NCBI GenBank assembly: GCA_026413225.1
Contig: CM048591.1
Span: 46,397,803-46,461,802 of the forward strand
Length of the DNA: 64,000 bases
Direction: 5' to 3'
DNA from: Otis tarda
Taxonomy: Eukaryota > Chordata > Aves > Otidiformes > Otididae
Position numbers and translations under genes: made by a program. Under the pieces are notes generated by a model. The model searched no databases. It saw only the letters and a program-made list of their open reading frames with translations, and was not told the origin of the DNA. Positions 12,885-25,590 of the stretch are shown here, piece after piece (within the stretch, counting starts at the first letter, position 1; every line of letters starts with the position of its first letter).

Positions 12885-13069
12885 CTCATAATCAATGTCC
12901 AAATAATTGAATTCTCCTTTTACATGAAAATGATGAGTATGTTTATCCACTGTAAAGTTTACTTGATTGTTAAAGTGCTCAATGAGAACAGAATGCCAGT
13001 GTTGATCATCCAAAAGGCTGCCCAGCGTAATATTAATTTGGGCATTAGAAGGATGAGTTTTAGTATCAC
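12885..13069 (-). CDS. CNTNAP5: CNTNAP5-like exon (probably exon 6): middle of laminin-G domain 1
   Basis: This 185-nt exon is bordered on the minus strand by CTTCTCTCAAG and GTGTGAAA. Its first two bases complete a Gly codon begun in the preceding exon (phase 1), and it leaves in phase 0. It encodes a stop-free stretch with INITLGSLLDDQHWHSVLIE, then VNFTVDKHTHHF and LDIDYE. 'LLDD.HWHSV.IE' is a hallmark of the first laminin-G domain of Caspr proteins. Two N-glycosylation sequons, NIT and NFT, are visible and suit an extracellular domain. Confidence 0.93.
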
Positions 13070-13480
<411 letters not shown>

Positions 13481-14614
13481 CTATGTCTAAAAGAAACATT
13501 TGCATGATACTTCAACATGCTATGAAGTCCCATCACTAACATCCCTAGATTCACCTATGCTAGTAAAGTGTAGCTTATTTCTGCTGTGCCTGTTCCTCCT
13601 CAGAATTTAAGACTGTCATGTTTTAATGATGATGTTGTTACTATATAACAAAGTGAGCAGAAGAGATCTGGTTTCTATTCCAGCTTAGTACTAATCTCAC
13701 ATGCTGAAAGGTTTTCCTTGCCTTACAGCCGTGAGGTACTTTGACCATTTCTGTTCCTACTGTATTCTTAGGGTGAAAATCTCTATTAATTTATCTGTAA
13801 TTAATTCCAATTAACAAAATAAAGAAGTGAAAAATCATATCCATTACATTTAACTGATTTTCAGGGTCTTCATGCAGGCTGTAGATTTAAGCCACTATTA
13901 AAATCAATCTGGATATCTATACAGTAGTTGAAAATAATATAATGGCATACCACTCTAGGAAATAAATAAAAATATTCTAAAATGAAAACCTATTAGCTGT
14001 GAGTAGGGCCTGCTTCTCTCAAAAAAAAAAAAAAGTTTTCTTACTGATGTCATAAACAAATTATGACTTCAATTAAGCTGGATTACAGTTTTAGTTCCGG
14101 AATACAGACTTTGTATCATCAGTTTTCCAGTATGGGTATCACAGAATTATGGAATGATTGAGATTGCTCTGTACCTCTGGAGACCATCCTGTCCAACTTC
14201 CCTATTCAAAGTAGGGTCAGCTTCAATGGGTTTCTGAGGGCTGTGTCCAGTCAGGTTTTAACTATTTCCAAGGATAAAGACTACACCTCTCTGGGTAAAA
14301 CTTGCCAGTGTTCAACCATCTTCACAGTAAAAAACTGGATTTCAGTTCATGCCCATTACCTCTTACCCTGTTACTGGACACCACTGAAAATGTCCTGGCT
14401 CTGTCTTCTTTACACCCTCTCATCAGGTAAGGTCTTACCGCTCATGGGTAAGATACCCCCTTCTCTTCTCTAGTCCCAGCTCTCTCAAGCATATGGCAGA
14501 TGCTCCAGTCTCTTAATTATATTTGTGATCTTTTGCTTGATTTGCTCCTCTATGCCCATGTCTGTCTTGTACTAGGGCTCTGAGAACTGGGCCCAGCAAC
14601 TCAGGTGTGTCTCA

Positions 14615-15028
14615 TTACCATGGCTGAGTAGAGGGCTTCATAAGTCCATGCTGATTATTTCCAACAATCCCCTTATCCTTCAGATGTTTGTAAATGGTTT
14701 CTAGGATTATTTGCTCTTTCACTTCCCAGAGACTCAAGTGAGACTGACCAGTTTGTACTTCCCCAGTTATTTCTTCTTGCATTTTTGAAGACAGGAGTGA
14801 TATTTGCTCTCTTCCAGTCTTTAGGAACCTCTCCCAATTGCCATAACCTTTCAAATATAAACTCCTGGTTGTCTTATGAACTGCTACGTTGTCCCACCAG
14901 CAGATATCAGGGTGACTAAAGTCCCCAGTAAGAACCAAGGCCTGTGAACCTAAGGTTTCTTCCAGTTGTCTGAAGAAGGCCTCATCCATTTCTCCCATAT
15001 CAGGCAGTCTGTAGAAGACACCCACCAC
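14615..15028 (-). pseudogene. CR1 ORF2 remnant: endonuclease fused to RT by deletion
   Basis: A 137-codon open stretch. Residues 1-46 match the CR1 endonuclease around 'VLTGDFSHPDICWWDN', the conserved Asp/His region. Residues 65-137 instead resemble the RT-side segment ('FLKTGREQI', then 'EQIILETIYKHLKDKGIVG' and 'NNQHG'). Several hundred codons normally separate these parts, so an internal deletion has joined them. The last residues read into the 3' UTR. It cannot encode an active enzyme. Confidence 0.65.
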
Positions 15029-15720
15029 AATGCTCTAATCTTAATCTATAAACTCTGAGCTATCTATGCACCAGATAGAGCTCCATACACCTCTACTTCC
15101 TGCTCACATAAATTTTAAATGCCTTTCCTCATTGCCTGGGCTAGTCCTTTCTAAACAGCTTGTATCCATATATGGCACCACTCCAGTTGTGTGAGCTATT
15201 CCACCATGTCTCTGTGGTCATGATGAGATCATAGACTTTCAAATACATGAAGACCTCAATTTCTTCTGTGTGTTCCCTATGTTGCATGCATTAGCACACA
15301 GGCACTTCAGAAAGGCATCCACTTGTGTTGATTTCTTAGAAAAAGTGTGAGAGCTTCCCCCATCACATTGCCCTCACATCAGCACTTTCCTAATTGTGTG
15401 TTTGCACTTGAGATGGTCAAGTGCTTGCTCTTCAGCTCTGTTTTGTCATTTCCGTGGTTTCTCTTGCCCACATTGCCATGAAGACTTTCCTTTTCAAACC
15501 AGTCCACCACTTCCTTACTTGATTTTGAGTCATCATCTCCCTCCCTCATCATTCCCCATATAGAACTCCCCTAAACAGGTTGGCCAACCTGTTGGAAAAG
15601 ATGCTTTTGCCCTACATGGTCAGATGGATTCTATCTCTTCTTAGCAACTCTTGATCATCAAAGAGTGTCTTAAGCTTGTTAAAGCTGAATAATTGCTGCT
15701 GACACCAGCTATGCAACAAG

Positions 15721-16070
15721 TTATTGATTCAAAGGATCCACCCAGTCCTCGTCAAGAACTTCTCTCTTGTCAACAGGAACAAGGAAAACGCCACCCGAGA
15801 CCCTGTGCCCTTGCCTTGGCCCTAGAGCCACATAGTCATGCTTGATAGACACCAGGTCTCCCCTGGCAGTATTGTTGGTGCCTGCATGGAAAAGAAGTAG
15901 AGTGGGATAGTCTGAAGGTTGGACAAGCCTCAGCAATCTCTCCACAATGTCCTGGATTCAAGTCCAAGCTGTAAAGATTTGCAAGGACCAAACCTCCCTG
16001 GAAAGCAGGTCAAGTAGGCAGATACAGGGGCGTCCAACACCTGCAAATGGGGAGAGTCGGGGGCACACCT
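15721..16070 (-). pseudogene. CR1-type ORF1 esterase (SGNH-hydrolase-like) remnant
   Basis: The minus-strand frame at 15945-15721 reads 'RLLRLVQPSDYPTLLLFHAG', then 'TNNTARGDL.SIKHDY.ALG'. This resembles the 'H.GTND.ARG....IKRDY.ALG' block of the esterase-like ORF1 of CR1 LINEs, which probably helps the RNP bind lipids or nucleic acid. The upstream 120 bp continue the same reading in a damaged frame. The Asp of GTND is replaced by Asn here. Family assignment rests on motif memory. Confidence 0.6.
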
Positions 16071-16087
16071 CAAGGGACATCCTCTTA

Positions 16088-16485
16088 GCATAGAATAATA
16101 CAATAGCTTGGCCTGGAGAGGTTTTTTTAAAGATCATCTAGTTCCAATGCACCTCCATAGGCAGGGACATATTTCACTAGATCAGGTTACTCAAAACCCA
16201 ATACAACTTGTCCTTCAACTCTTCCAGTGAGGGATCATCAAGGGCTCAGGGCTTCTGACTTCTCAGGGCTACCTGTTCCAGTGTCTTACCATGCTCATCA
16301 CTAAAAAAATAGAATAAATAAATAATAATTCTAAAAAATCTTATGTTCAATCTAAATCTACCCTCTTTCAGTTTAAAGACTTTACTGTCCTGTCACTACA
16401 GGCCCTGGAGAAAACTCTCTCCATCTTTCTTATAAGCCCCTTTTAACTATGGGAAGGCCACAGTAAGGTCTCCCCAGAGGCCTCA
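16088..16485 (-). mobile_element. Second old CR1 3' fragment
   Basis: Starts 'agcatagaataatacaatag', a decayed CR1 tail, then follows the CR1 3' UTR layout: 'agatcatctagttccaatgc', 'actagatcaggttactcaaa', 'tctaaatctaccctctttca' and 'aaggtctccccagaggcc'. Minus orientation. An A/T-rich expansion at 16303-16335 interrupts it. It directly abuts the CR1 remnant on its left, so two insertions lie head to tail. Confidence 0.8.
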
Positions 16486-16678
16486 TTACGACAGTTTTCA
16501 TTATTACATTTATAATGTATGCTTTCTAACCTATTAGCTTATATTCATACTTCTCATGACTGTGCTAAAAGGTAGGTAGAGTGTTACAGCTCCATAACAG
16601 TGCTCCAGCGAAATCTACTTTCTGTTTATGACAATGTTTTTCCTAATTTCTTTCAAGGTCACATACTTTCACAGCAAA

Positions 16679-16885
16679 GGGAAGGTGCAGGAAGGTAGGG
16701 TGCGGGGACGATGTGGGAAGGTACGAAAAGATGCGGGAAGGTGCGGGAAGGGAAGGTGCGGGAAGGGAAGGTGTGGGAAGGTGTGGGAAGGTGTGGGAAG
16801 GGAAGGTGTGGGAAGGTGCGGGAAGGTGCGGGAAGGGAAGAGAAGGTGCAGGAAGGCGCGGGAAGGCGCGGGAAGGGAAGGGAAA
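16679..16885. repeat. G-rich minisatellite, unit GGGAAGGTGC (10 bp) with 15-bp variants
   Basis: About 14 head-to-tail units of GGGAAGGTGY (Y = C or T; CGC in the last units), some extended by GGGAA to 15 bp. The left end is more degenerate. One strand is almost pure purine. Open frames across it in several phases arise from the repeat and are not genes. Confidence 0.95.
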
Positions 16886-18648
16886 ACCCAACTGATTTTA
16901 TGCCAGTGTCATAAAAGAATATTTGTCAAAATCAGTACAGATTGAACAAGACACACAAAGGAACTGATAACAGTATGAAAAGCTCATGTAGTATACACAG
17001 TTCATAAGTAAAGAAGAAAAAGGTAATTACCCTTGAAGATACATTTGTGAAATAAATGAAGATATAAAGGACAGTCTATAAAATACAAAGTTATTTCTCA
17101 ACAGACTGGTACACTTCTTGCAAGTCAAGGGAAACCCATTATCTATTTACTAACTTTATTCGATTTCGCTAAAAATATTCCTCCACATTGTTGGCAAAGA
17201 AAATCAACTCAATTAGAAATAACTACAGAACTTAAAGTCAGTAATTTATATTCTTTTTTTCAAAACTGTTGTCAAGTGTATGCAGTTACATTTTTAAATA
17301 TAGTATCTTGATTTTCTTCACATCTTGATAATGCATTTCTTACTTATGAAGAATTAATTTCCCATACGTACAATGAATAAATATGACATTCTACTTAAAA
17401 ATGAATCCTAGGTTGACTATTTCACTTCATTATGTCATTGAATGAATGTGGACAGTTAAAGCATTAATCAATGTTAAATTTAAATAATGAATGTGAAGTT
17501 TAATAGCTTCAATAAAAACTTCAAGAATAGAACTTGTACATTGTTATGTATCTATCAAACCAGATAACTAGATATATTCTTAGTAGTTACTGAAAACAGC
17601 AGGGTTTTTTTTTGATTGGGAACATACTCTTGTTATTAGTTATCAAGACAAGAGCATAAACGACATTTATCACTGCTCTCCAAAATTCTTTTCATTATTC
17701 TGCAGCACTAGCTCCTCAGAAGTAAAACATATTCTGTCCAGATTAGAAAAGAAACAATACCAAACCTTCCCTCATCACCACCATGCATGAATAAAGATTG
17801 TGAAAGGGCTGCAGATGTTAATAAAAATTCTTACAACATTTCTCACATGTTTTGTCTTTGCCATCTGTGTGTTACCACTAGAAATAAATTGAAAGAATTG
17901 TGAGAGAAAAAGCTTAAATCTCCTACAGGGTTATCAGGATAGAAAGAATGAGCCCAAATACCCAGAATGCCATAGCATTTTCCTGTTTCATATTTACTAA
18001 CTACTCTCAGCTTCTAATAGTCCTTGCACTGGAACATCAGTTTCCACAGGATTTCTCTACTGCATTGTTATATTAAGGAAAATAAAAAATATTGATTTGC
18101 TTTGTGAACACTCATCTTTTGTTTTCACAATTTACAATGTGTCTTTCTCAAATTAGTGCCATATAAATCCTTAGTATACTGTGACAATACCTCTGTAACT
18201 GATGAAATCCCTCTGAGAAACTGGAAATTCTGGAAGCCTCCTCACACACCATAAGATTAAGAATTCTAGTCATCCTGAACAGAAGTTTTAGTTGCAATAT
18301 CTTTGTTTGGAAAATGAGTTGATTTTTGTTGATCTTTAAATTACTTGAAACTACTGCTAATGCCATATAAAGAAAAAAAACCCACTATTCAAACTCATTG
18401 GTATTTTTAGTTATTTTTACATATCCTTGGTCCTGATCAATTGTATTCAAATGAGATATCTGCTCTCTGGCCCTTCCCAATTTTGAGGAAAGCAGACCTG
18501 AAAAGGTTCACAGTGTTCAGAAAAGTTAGGTAAATCAGGACTTAGGCATTACTTTAAAGAAAGGCTTTGGAGAAAAAGGAAAAACAGTGCTACATTAAAA
18601 AATGTTCATATTCGGTCACATTTAAAATGAACATTTTTGCAATTCCAT

Positions 18649-19689
18649 TGTCGTAGTTCAGCCCTGATCAGGACCAGACTACGCAGTCTCTCTCTCACTC
18701 CCCCCACCTTCCGAGAGAACAGGGAGAGAAAATATAAGGAAAAACGGCTCGAGGTTTGAGATAAGGACAGGGAGAAATCCTTAAAGTTACCGTCACGGGC
18801 AAAACAGACTCGACTTGGGGAAAACTATTCATTTATTACTACAAGCAGCAGGATAATGAGACAGAGAACAAGATAACCTCCATCCACCCCTCCCTCTTCC
18901 CAAGCCCAGCATTATCTCTACTACCCCCCCCCGCCGAGCGGCACAGGGGGGAAGAGGGAATGGGGGTTGCAGTCAGTTCATCATACGTTGTTTCACGCCG
19001 CTACTTCATGGTCGGGGGGAAGAACTCCTCACATTCCTCCCCTGCTCCATCGTGGGGTCCCTCCCATGGGCCACAGTCCTTCGTGGAACTGCTCCGGCAT
19101 GGGTCATCTCTTCCACGGAGTACAGTCTCTCCAGAACGGCTGTCCCAGCGGGCCCTCCACAGGCCACAGCCGCCTTCAGGCATCCACCTCCCCCGGTACG
19201 GGGTCCTTCACGGGCTCCAAGTGGATCTCTGCTCCTCCGTGGACCTCCATGGGCTGCAGGGGGACAGCCTGCTCTACCATGGTCATCACCACAGGCTGCA
19301 GGGGAATCTTGGCCAGGAGCCGCATTACTCCTCCCCCTTCTTTCTGAACTGACCTTGGCGTCTGCAGCCGTTCCTCACAACAGGCTGGTAGATGTCTCTC
19401 AGGATCTTTTTTACATCTTATTCACTTCTCATCTCCTCTCCACTTCTTGCAGCCGGGCTGGACTGAGTTGGGCCCAGTCGGCTGCCTGGCGAGAGGCCAG
19501 AGGGTGAGGCCTGCAAGGCCCATGAGGCCTGCGCCTCCCCCTCTGCGCCTCTGCCCCCGCTCAGCTTCTTCACATCTTCTCTTCTCTCTTTTTTTTTCTG
19601 TTTTCCCCTTCTTAAATATGTTATCGCAGAGGCGTTATCACGGGACATTCCGTGTCGCAGAGGCGTTGTCACGGGACAAAACCATGACA
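18649..19689 (-). mobile_element. Family A solo LTR, minus orientation, with a rearranged 5' end
   Basis: Begins TGTCGTAGTTCAGCCC (complement of the LTR 3' end) and ends ...AAACCATGACA. The flanking 5-mers tccat and cccat differ at one position, consistent with a decayed target-site duplication. Compared with the 55.9-kb copy, the segment next to the LTR 5' end is missing, and a 24-bp block is present twice at 19624-19647 and 19655-19678 (period 31). It has the same orientation as the host gene and brings an AATAAA signal (TTTATT on plus at 18832-18837). No internal viral genes adjoin it. Confidence 0.85.
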
Positions 19690-22600
19690 CCCATTCACGT
19701 CAAGCCCTTGAAAGTGCAATATCATAGTTATGAAGAGGATGGGAAGTCCTTTGTCTGACTGATGTAATTGTGCCATCGATTTTATGCATTCTAGCTAGGA
19801 AGGGAATGCTCAAAAGGTCTCAACACATTTAACAGTGCTAGAAGACTTGGAAGTGTAGGTTTGCATATTACAGTATCTGCAGTGCTTGTTGTTAGAGACT
19901 GCATCTAAGGACATTTTAATGTACACTGTGCATTAAGTTCCCAGTTACCTTTCTCCTATAATTTTATACAATGATCATTTTCACATTTAAACCTATTTTT
20001 CTGTCTGTCATACAGAAAAAAAAAAAACCCCACGTTTTCTTTTTTCTATTTTTAGCCTACTTGTTTTCAGAGGATGGAATGAGAAAGACAGCATTGTAAT
20101 GAAGGGAGAAAAGAGTAAGTTAAAGAGACTTCTCATTTCCCTTTTATAGTGCCAGGGGGATAGCTTAACCTGAACTCTCTTTTAGGACCTTCCAGGAACA
20201 AGACAAGAAATATCTGTAGAGATTAATCAGTGTCTTTTGTGCAACCTAAATAGGAAGAACTGTGAGGCAGAAGCCGTGAGAGGTTTTGGAGTGGGTTTTT
20301 TTTTTGGTAGCACAGAGTATTTGTTGTGTAGTTATGGCACAAGCAGTTTCATCAGTCCACACAAAGCCATGTAGTTCACACAGAGGTAGAAAATATCTTC
20401 CTTTCTTTCTTACATAAAAAAAACCCACTGTAGAACAAAAGTAAGAAAACTGAGGAAAAGGCAGAGGTAGCCGAGTGAGGAAAGAAAAGTACTAAACACA
20501 AAGAATACAGGGGAACTTTTTCAATGTTTCAAATAACTCCATAACCGACTACCCTTATTTAGTCTTTCTATTCCATAAACACTAAGAAGCAAAAATAGAA
20601 GGACTTGTTCTGGATGCATGCTTTACAAATATATAAAATGTGATAGTCCTTGGGCTAAAAATTTTATAGTAAAAAAAGATTTCTGTAAAAAAAAAAAAAA
20701 GAAACAAAATTCATAATAACCTGGTCTATCCTATGGACATTTATCATGAACATTACCCAACCTCATTGAGATTATAATTAAAGAGAAAACATTAGTTCCA
20801 AGGATACTAGGCTGTAATTCAGAGCAGGTATTTGGGTGGTAGATAACAGAGCAGGCAACTTGAAAGTAGCGCAAACAGTTGTCCTGTAATTATTTCTTCA
20901 CTAAGATAGTAATGACTTCATTTAGATGTAACAGACATGCACTTTTTCAGTATCCCTTCATGGAATAGCAAGACCAATTTTATATATTCTTGAAGTTTTA
21001 ATTTTAGTTGTATAATTTGCAACAGAATGAAGGAAGAAATTACTGCATTTGCACTTGAATATAGGATACATTCCACATATTTGGTGGTAAATGGAAAGAA
21101 AGTTGCTTATTCTTACAAGATAAGACCCAGTGAGATCTCTCTGAAGGGAAGAATGAGAAATGGGAAATCTGCAAAGTGTGACTCAAAGTTAAAGTAGGTA
21201 TCATTGGCATTTTTTTATCTTTATTTTCTGGTCCTGCAGGGAAGAGTACTTAGCAATTCAGAATCAGCTATGGATAATTACTCTAACAGTAACTATGCAT
21301 CCTGCATGTGTCTGATAAATGAAGGAAAAGACTGGAAAGAAAGACTATAATCACCTGGTTTGTCTTGAACAGTAACCACTAAATTGAACTACTGAAAGCA
21401 CATGATAATTCAAGATGTTCAACATAAACAAAGAGATTATAAATAGTCTGCAATTCATTTGGAATGAGAGCATTTATACACAGGGAAAGAAAAAAAAAAA
21501 GCTGTTCAAGAGCTCACAGCATCATTAATACAGAAAAGATCTTAACCAGCTTAAAAAAATGTTTCCATATTTTTAACACTAACATGCTCTTTCCATACTG
21601 CATTACAGTGGATAATGGACGAAGTAAATATTCCTTTAAATTGTTTCCATAAGCTATCTATAGGATTGATCCTGTCCCAGATAAGTAAAATACAGTATAA
21701 TATATAATCTTCCTCAAAAGTATTTACTGACCACGTACAAAGTACTTTAACTATGTGACCGCTTATTCTATATGTTTTATTTTTTTTAGTAGTACGGACA
21801 CTGTACTATTTTGTCCATTAGATTTGTAGATTTTCCATTGGCAGCATGGCAACAGTGACAGAAGAGAACCATAAGATACCTTGCCAAGTGTGATAGAGAA
21901 AATTACAGTTGTGAATATAGATAATTAAAATCTAGATTTTAGGTATGTGCAAAAGAGAGCTCTTCAGTTTGGAAATGTTTGAGAACAAGACTTTAAGTAA
22001 GGATTTTGTGTCAAATGCACAAAGGACTGGGAAGAAGCAAAGTTGATTGACTTTCAGTCAAGCTTACAGATAGGAAAGAATGTACTCTCATAAAGTACAA
22101 CAGGTATGATATTTCAAATGGGAGACTCAGATGAGCTCTCAGCTGGGAATGACTAACTCATCCGTTCAGTCTCCTTTTTTAACTTTTAGTAGTCCTGGTA
22201 CTTAAAATAGTGCAGCACAAGTTGAATCTTGGTCATATTTCTTGGTCACAGCAGTATCAACAGGAATCCTAAGTCGTGTTCACAGTCTCCAGGAAGATGT
22301 TACTGGGGATTTCTGTCTGTTTTCAGCTTCTTACACACTTCTCCTGGTGTGAGCTGTCTGTTTTCTGTGATGGGGCAGTTTACCTAGTTTCTGAGGTGAC
22401 CCGGTCTCCTGCAGTCAGGTTGAAATATTCAATATCCTTAGTTCATGATCTTTTACTCATTTTACAAAGCCAAGCTTAAGGCAGAAAGCCTAGAGATGTG
22501 TTTTACACTAAAGTGACAGATCAGATACTAACGAATGGAAATAGAAGAGAGATATATGGAGAACATTCAGAAGAGATCAGCTCTGTAAAGCATGACTTGA

Positions 22601-23322
22601 GCATGGAAGTTGAAAAAAAAAACTGTGCAAAAAAACAACAGATGAAAGTACTTAAACTAAGCAATTAAAGAGATTGCTTAAATTAAACTCTGTTTCCCTC
22701 CTGAAGAAAAGATGTGAAGAATAAAAAGTAGTAAACAACTTGCTAAGAGGAGTATTTTTTTAAAAGTCTGGGAATGAAGAACTGTAACAGGAAGACAATA
22801 GGAAGATTTACATTGTCCAGCAGATCAATATAACCATAACACAACACATTTGTCTTCCAAATGCTTCTGTCAATTATTAATGTTTTATTAACCACACAAA
22901 ATGTTCTAAAAGTATCCCTTAAATAGATAACAACTTTGGAGTAACCTTCAATTGTGTATTTGTGAGTCTATCTACTTGTACTCTTATTGGCTCAGGACCA
23001 AGACTATATATATTTAAAACTGTAAACATTTTCCACATTTCACCCTTCAGGTAGAAAGTGTACCATGTTAAGAAGCAATTTTTAAGACCATAAAAAAAAA
23101 GAGTTTGCAGTATATCAGTTACTGAATTATGTTCACACCATTCACTCCAACACAGAAAGAACTGGAAAATAAGGATTACATATTGTTAGATGATGCAGAA
23201 ATAGTGAAGTCTGCACATAAACTTATTGAATCAGTTTTATTCAAGATTAAATTTAAGCTTAGAAATCTACTTTCAAGTGCAATTTAGGTAGCAAAATACA
23301 ATGATGAATAGTCATTTCATTA

Positions 23323-23493
<171 letters not shown>

Positions 23494-24087
23494 CTAGAAG
23501 AAAATGAAAAAAAGATCAGCCACATTCATATTGAATACAGACAAATAAGAAAGTATTGCTGATCTTTTCATTTCATACCCTCACCCGGCAAACAGTCAAG
23601 TATAGGAATAAAATCTAATTTTCAGTGAATTCCACAGGAATAACCACTCCATCAATCTTGATTATTCTTCTAGATCTAATGTTAAGTCATCTGCCCATTT
23701 AGTACTGACAGAAAACTTAGTGAAAAATCTCACACCTTCTAAAATTTAAGTGAATGGAACATTTGAAAATCAAACATTCACTTCACAAAATGTGTAGAAT
23801 ACCCTGGTATTTCAGGGTATCATGCCATCTAATATTTTTTCATAAGACAATAGTGATTTCCTCTTCCTGAAAGGTTAGACAAATTTCATCGCAAACGTGT
23901 ATTTTAGATGTGTACTATGCTGAATCCAAAGAGTTCTTATACTGACAGACAATGGTGTTGAAAGACTAGTTTCCAACTAAAGAATCCAGACTACTATAAA
24001 AGGATTTTAATTCAGTGGTTCTTTGAAAAACAAAAATCTAAATTTCAACTTTTTTTCTCCAGATGAGAGATAAAAAATGAAGTGTTA

Positions 24088-25590
24088 TCATAGAATCATA
24101 GAATCATAGAATCATAGAATGGTTAGGGTTGGAAGGGACCTTCAAAGGTCATCTAGTCCAACCCCCCTGCAAGGAGCAGGGACATCCCCCACTAGATCAG
24201 GTTGCTCAGAGCCTCATCCAGCCTGGCCTTGAACGTTTCCAGGGATGGAGCTTCCACCACCTCTCTGAGCAACCTCTTCCAGTGTTCTACAACCCTCATT
24301 GTAAAATTTTTTTTTCTTAATATCCAATCTAAATCTACCCCCCTCTATTTTAAAACCATTACTCCTTGTCCTATCGCAACAGGCCCTACTGAACAGTCTC
24401 TCCCCATCTTTCTTGTAGGCCCCCTTGAGGTACTGGAAGACCGCTATAAGGTCTCCCCAGAGCCTTCTCTTCTCCAAGCTGAACAGCCCCAACTCTATCA
24501 GCCTGTCCATATAAGAGAGGTGCTCCAGCCCTCCGATCATCTTCGTGGCCCTCCTCTGGACCTTCTCCAACTGGTCCATGTCCTTCTTATGTTGGGGGCT
24601 CCAGAACTGGACACAGTATTCCAGATGGGGTCTCACCAGGGCAGAGTAGAGTGGGAGAATCACCTCCCTCGACCTGCTGGCCACGCTTCTCTTGATGCGG
24701 CCCAGGATGCGGTTGGCCTTCTGGGCTGCAAGGGCGCATTGCCGGCTCATGTTGAGCTTCTCATCCACCAGCACTCCCAAGTCCTTCTCCTCAGGGCTGC
24801 TCTCAATCCATTCTCTGCCCAGCCTGTATTTGTGCCTGGGATTGCCATGACCCAGGTGCAGGACCTTGCACTTGGCCTGGTTGAACTTCATGAGGTTGGC
24901 ATGGGCCCACCTCTCCAGCCTGTCAAGGTCCCTCTGGATGGTATCCCTCCCTTCCAGTGTGTCGACGGCACCACACAGCTTAGTGTCATCGGCGAACTTG
25001 CTGAGGGTGCACTCTATCCCACTGTCCATGTTGCCGACAAAGATGTTGAACAGGGCCGGGCCCAACATGGACCCCTGAGGGATGCCACTCGTGACCGGTC
25101 TCCACATGGACACTGGGCCGTTGACCACCACTCTCTGAGTGCGGCCATCCAGCCAACTCCTTATCCACCGAGTGGTCCGTCCATCAAACCTCTGTCTCTC
25201 TAGTTTAGGCAGAAGGATGTCGTGTGGGACAGTGTCAAAAGCTTTGCACAAATACAGGTAGATGATATCCGTTACTCGTCCCTTGTCCACCGATGCTGTT
25301 ACCCCGTCATAGAAGGCCACCAAATTGGCCAAGCACGATCTGCCCTTGGTGAAGCCATGTTGGCTGTCACCAACCACCTCCTTGCTCTCCATGTGCCTTA
25401 GCATGGTTTCCAGGACAATCTGCTCCATGACCTTGCCAGGCGCAGAGGTGAGGCTGAACAGCCTGTAGTTGCCCGGGTCTTCCTTGTTCCCCGTTTTAAA
25501 AATTGGGGTTATGTTCCTTCACTTCCAGCCATCGGGGACCTCACCAGATCGCCATGATTTCTCAAATATGATGGCCAGTGGCTTGGCTAA
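24088..25590 (-). mobile_element. 5'-truncated CR1 LINE with long open RT reading frame
   Basis: The left edge carries four 'atcatagaat' tail units (24088-24120), followed by the CR1 3' UTR and the ORF2 C-terminal half on the minus strand. Similarity to the 45-kb copy stops near 25590 ('gtggcttggc'), where the element is 5'-truncated. Little damage in 1.2 kb of coding sequence marks it as one of the younger copies here. An in-frame TGA in the upstream part (about 25520) breaks ORF2. Confidence 0.92.
24214..25428 (-). pseudogene. CR1 ORF2 C-terminal fragment: reverse transcriptase with mutated motif A
   Basis: A 404-codon stretch with no stop. It holds the RT fingers-palm region: '[10 protein letters not shown]' (22-31), motif A '[11 protein letters not shown]' (57-67), the '[14 protein letters not shown]' block (114-127) and the active-site box FADD (145-148). 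The thumb and C-terminal part follows to residue 404, running slightly into the 3' UTR. LINE RTs copy their RNA at the nicked target. Motif A normally has Asp at residue 59, as in the 29- and 45-kb copies; here the codon at 25252-25254 reads Tyr, so the enzyme should be dead even though the frame is open. ATG is only the first Met; the frame continues upstream to about 25520. Confidence 0.85.

Larger units (their letters stand above)
14139..16075 (-). mobile_element. Old, rearranged CR1-type LINE with ORF1, endonuclease and RT remnants
   Basis: In minus orientation the element runs from an ORF1 esterase-like remnant (about 16070-15720), through the beginning of ORF2 (about 15260-14880, with 'GVFYRLPDMGEMDEAFFRQL' and 'LTGDFSHPDICW' typical of the AP endonuclease), to a short reverse-transcriptase remnant (about 14850-14635). 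It ends in a 3' UTR closing with 'acagaattatggaatgat' at the left. Many stops and internal deletions show it is long dead. Subfamily cannot be stated; it is clearly older than the copies at 24 and 45 kb. Confidence 0.75.

Noticed and set aside
16628-16945. Arg/Gly/Lys-rich open frames in several phases
   Set aside because: They are the translation of the 10-bp minisatellite; a 10-bp period opens all frames similarly.
24202-25203. 333-codon plus-strand open frame
   Set aside because: It is the complement of the CR1 reverse-transcriptase frame and has no features of its own.
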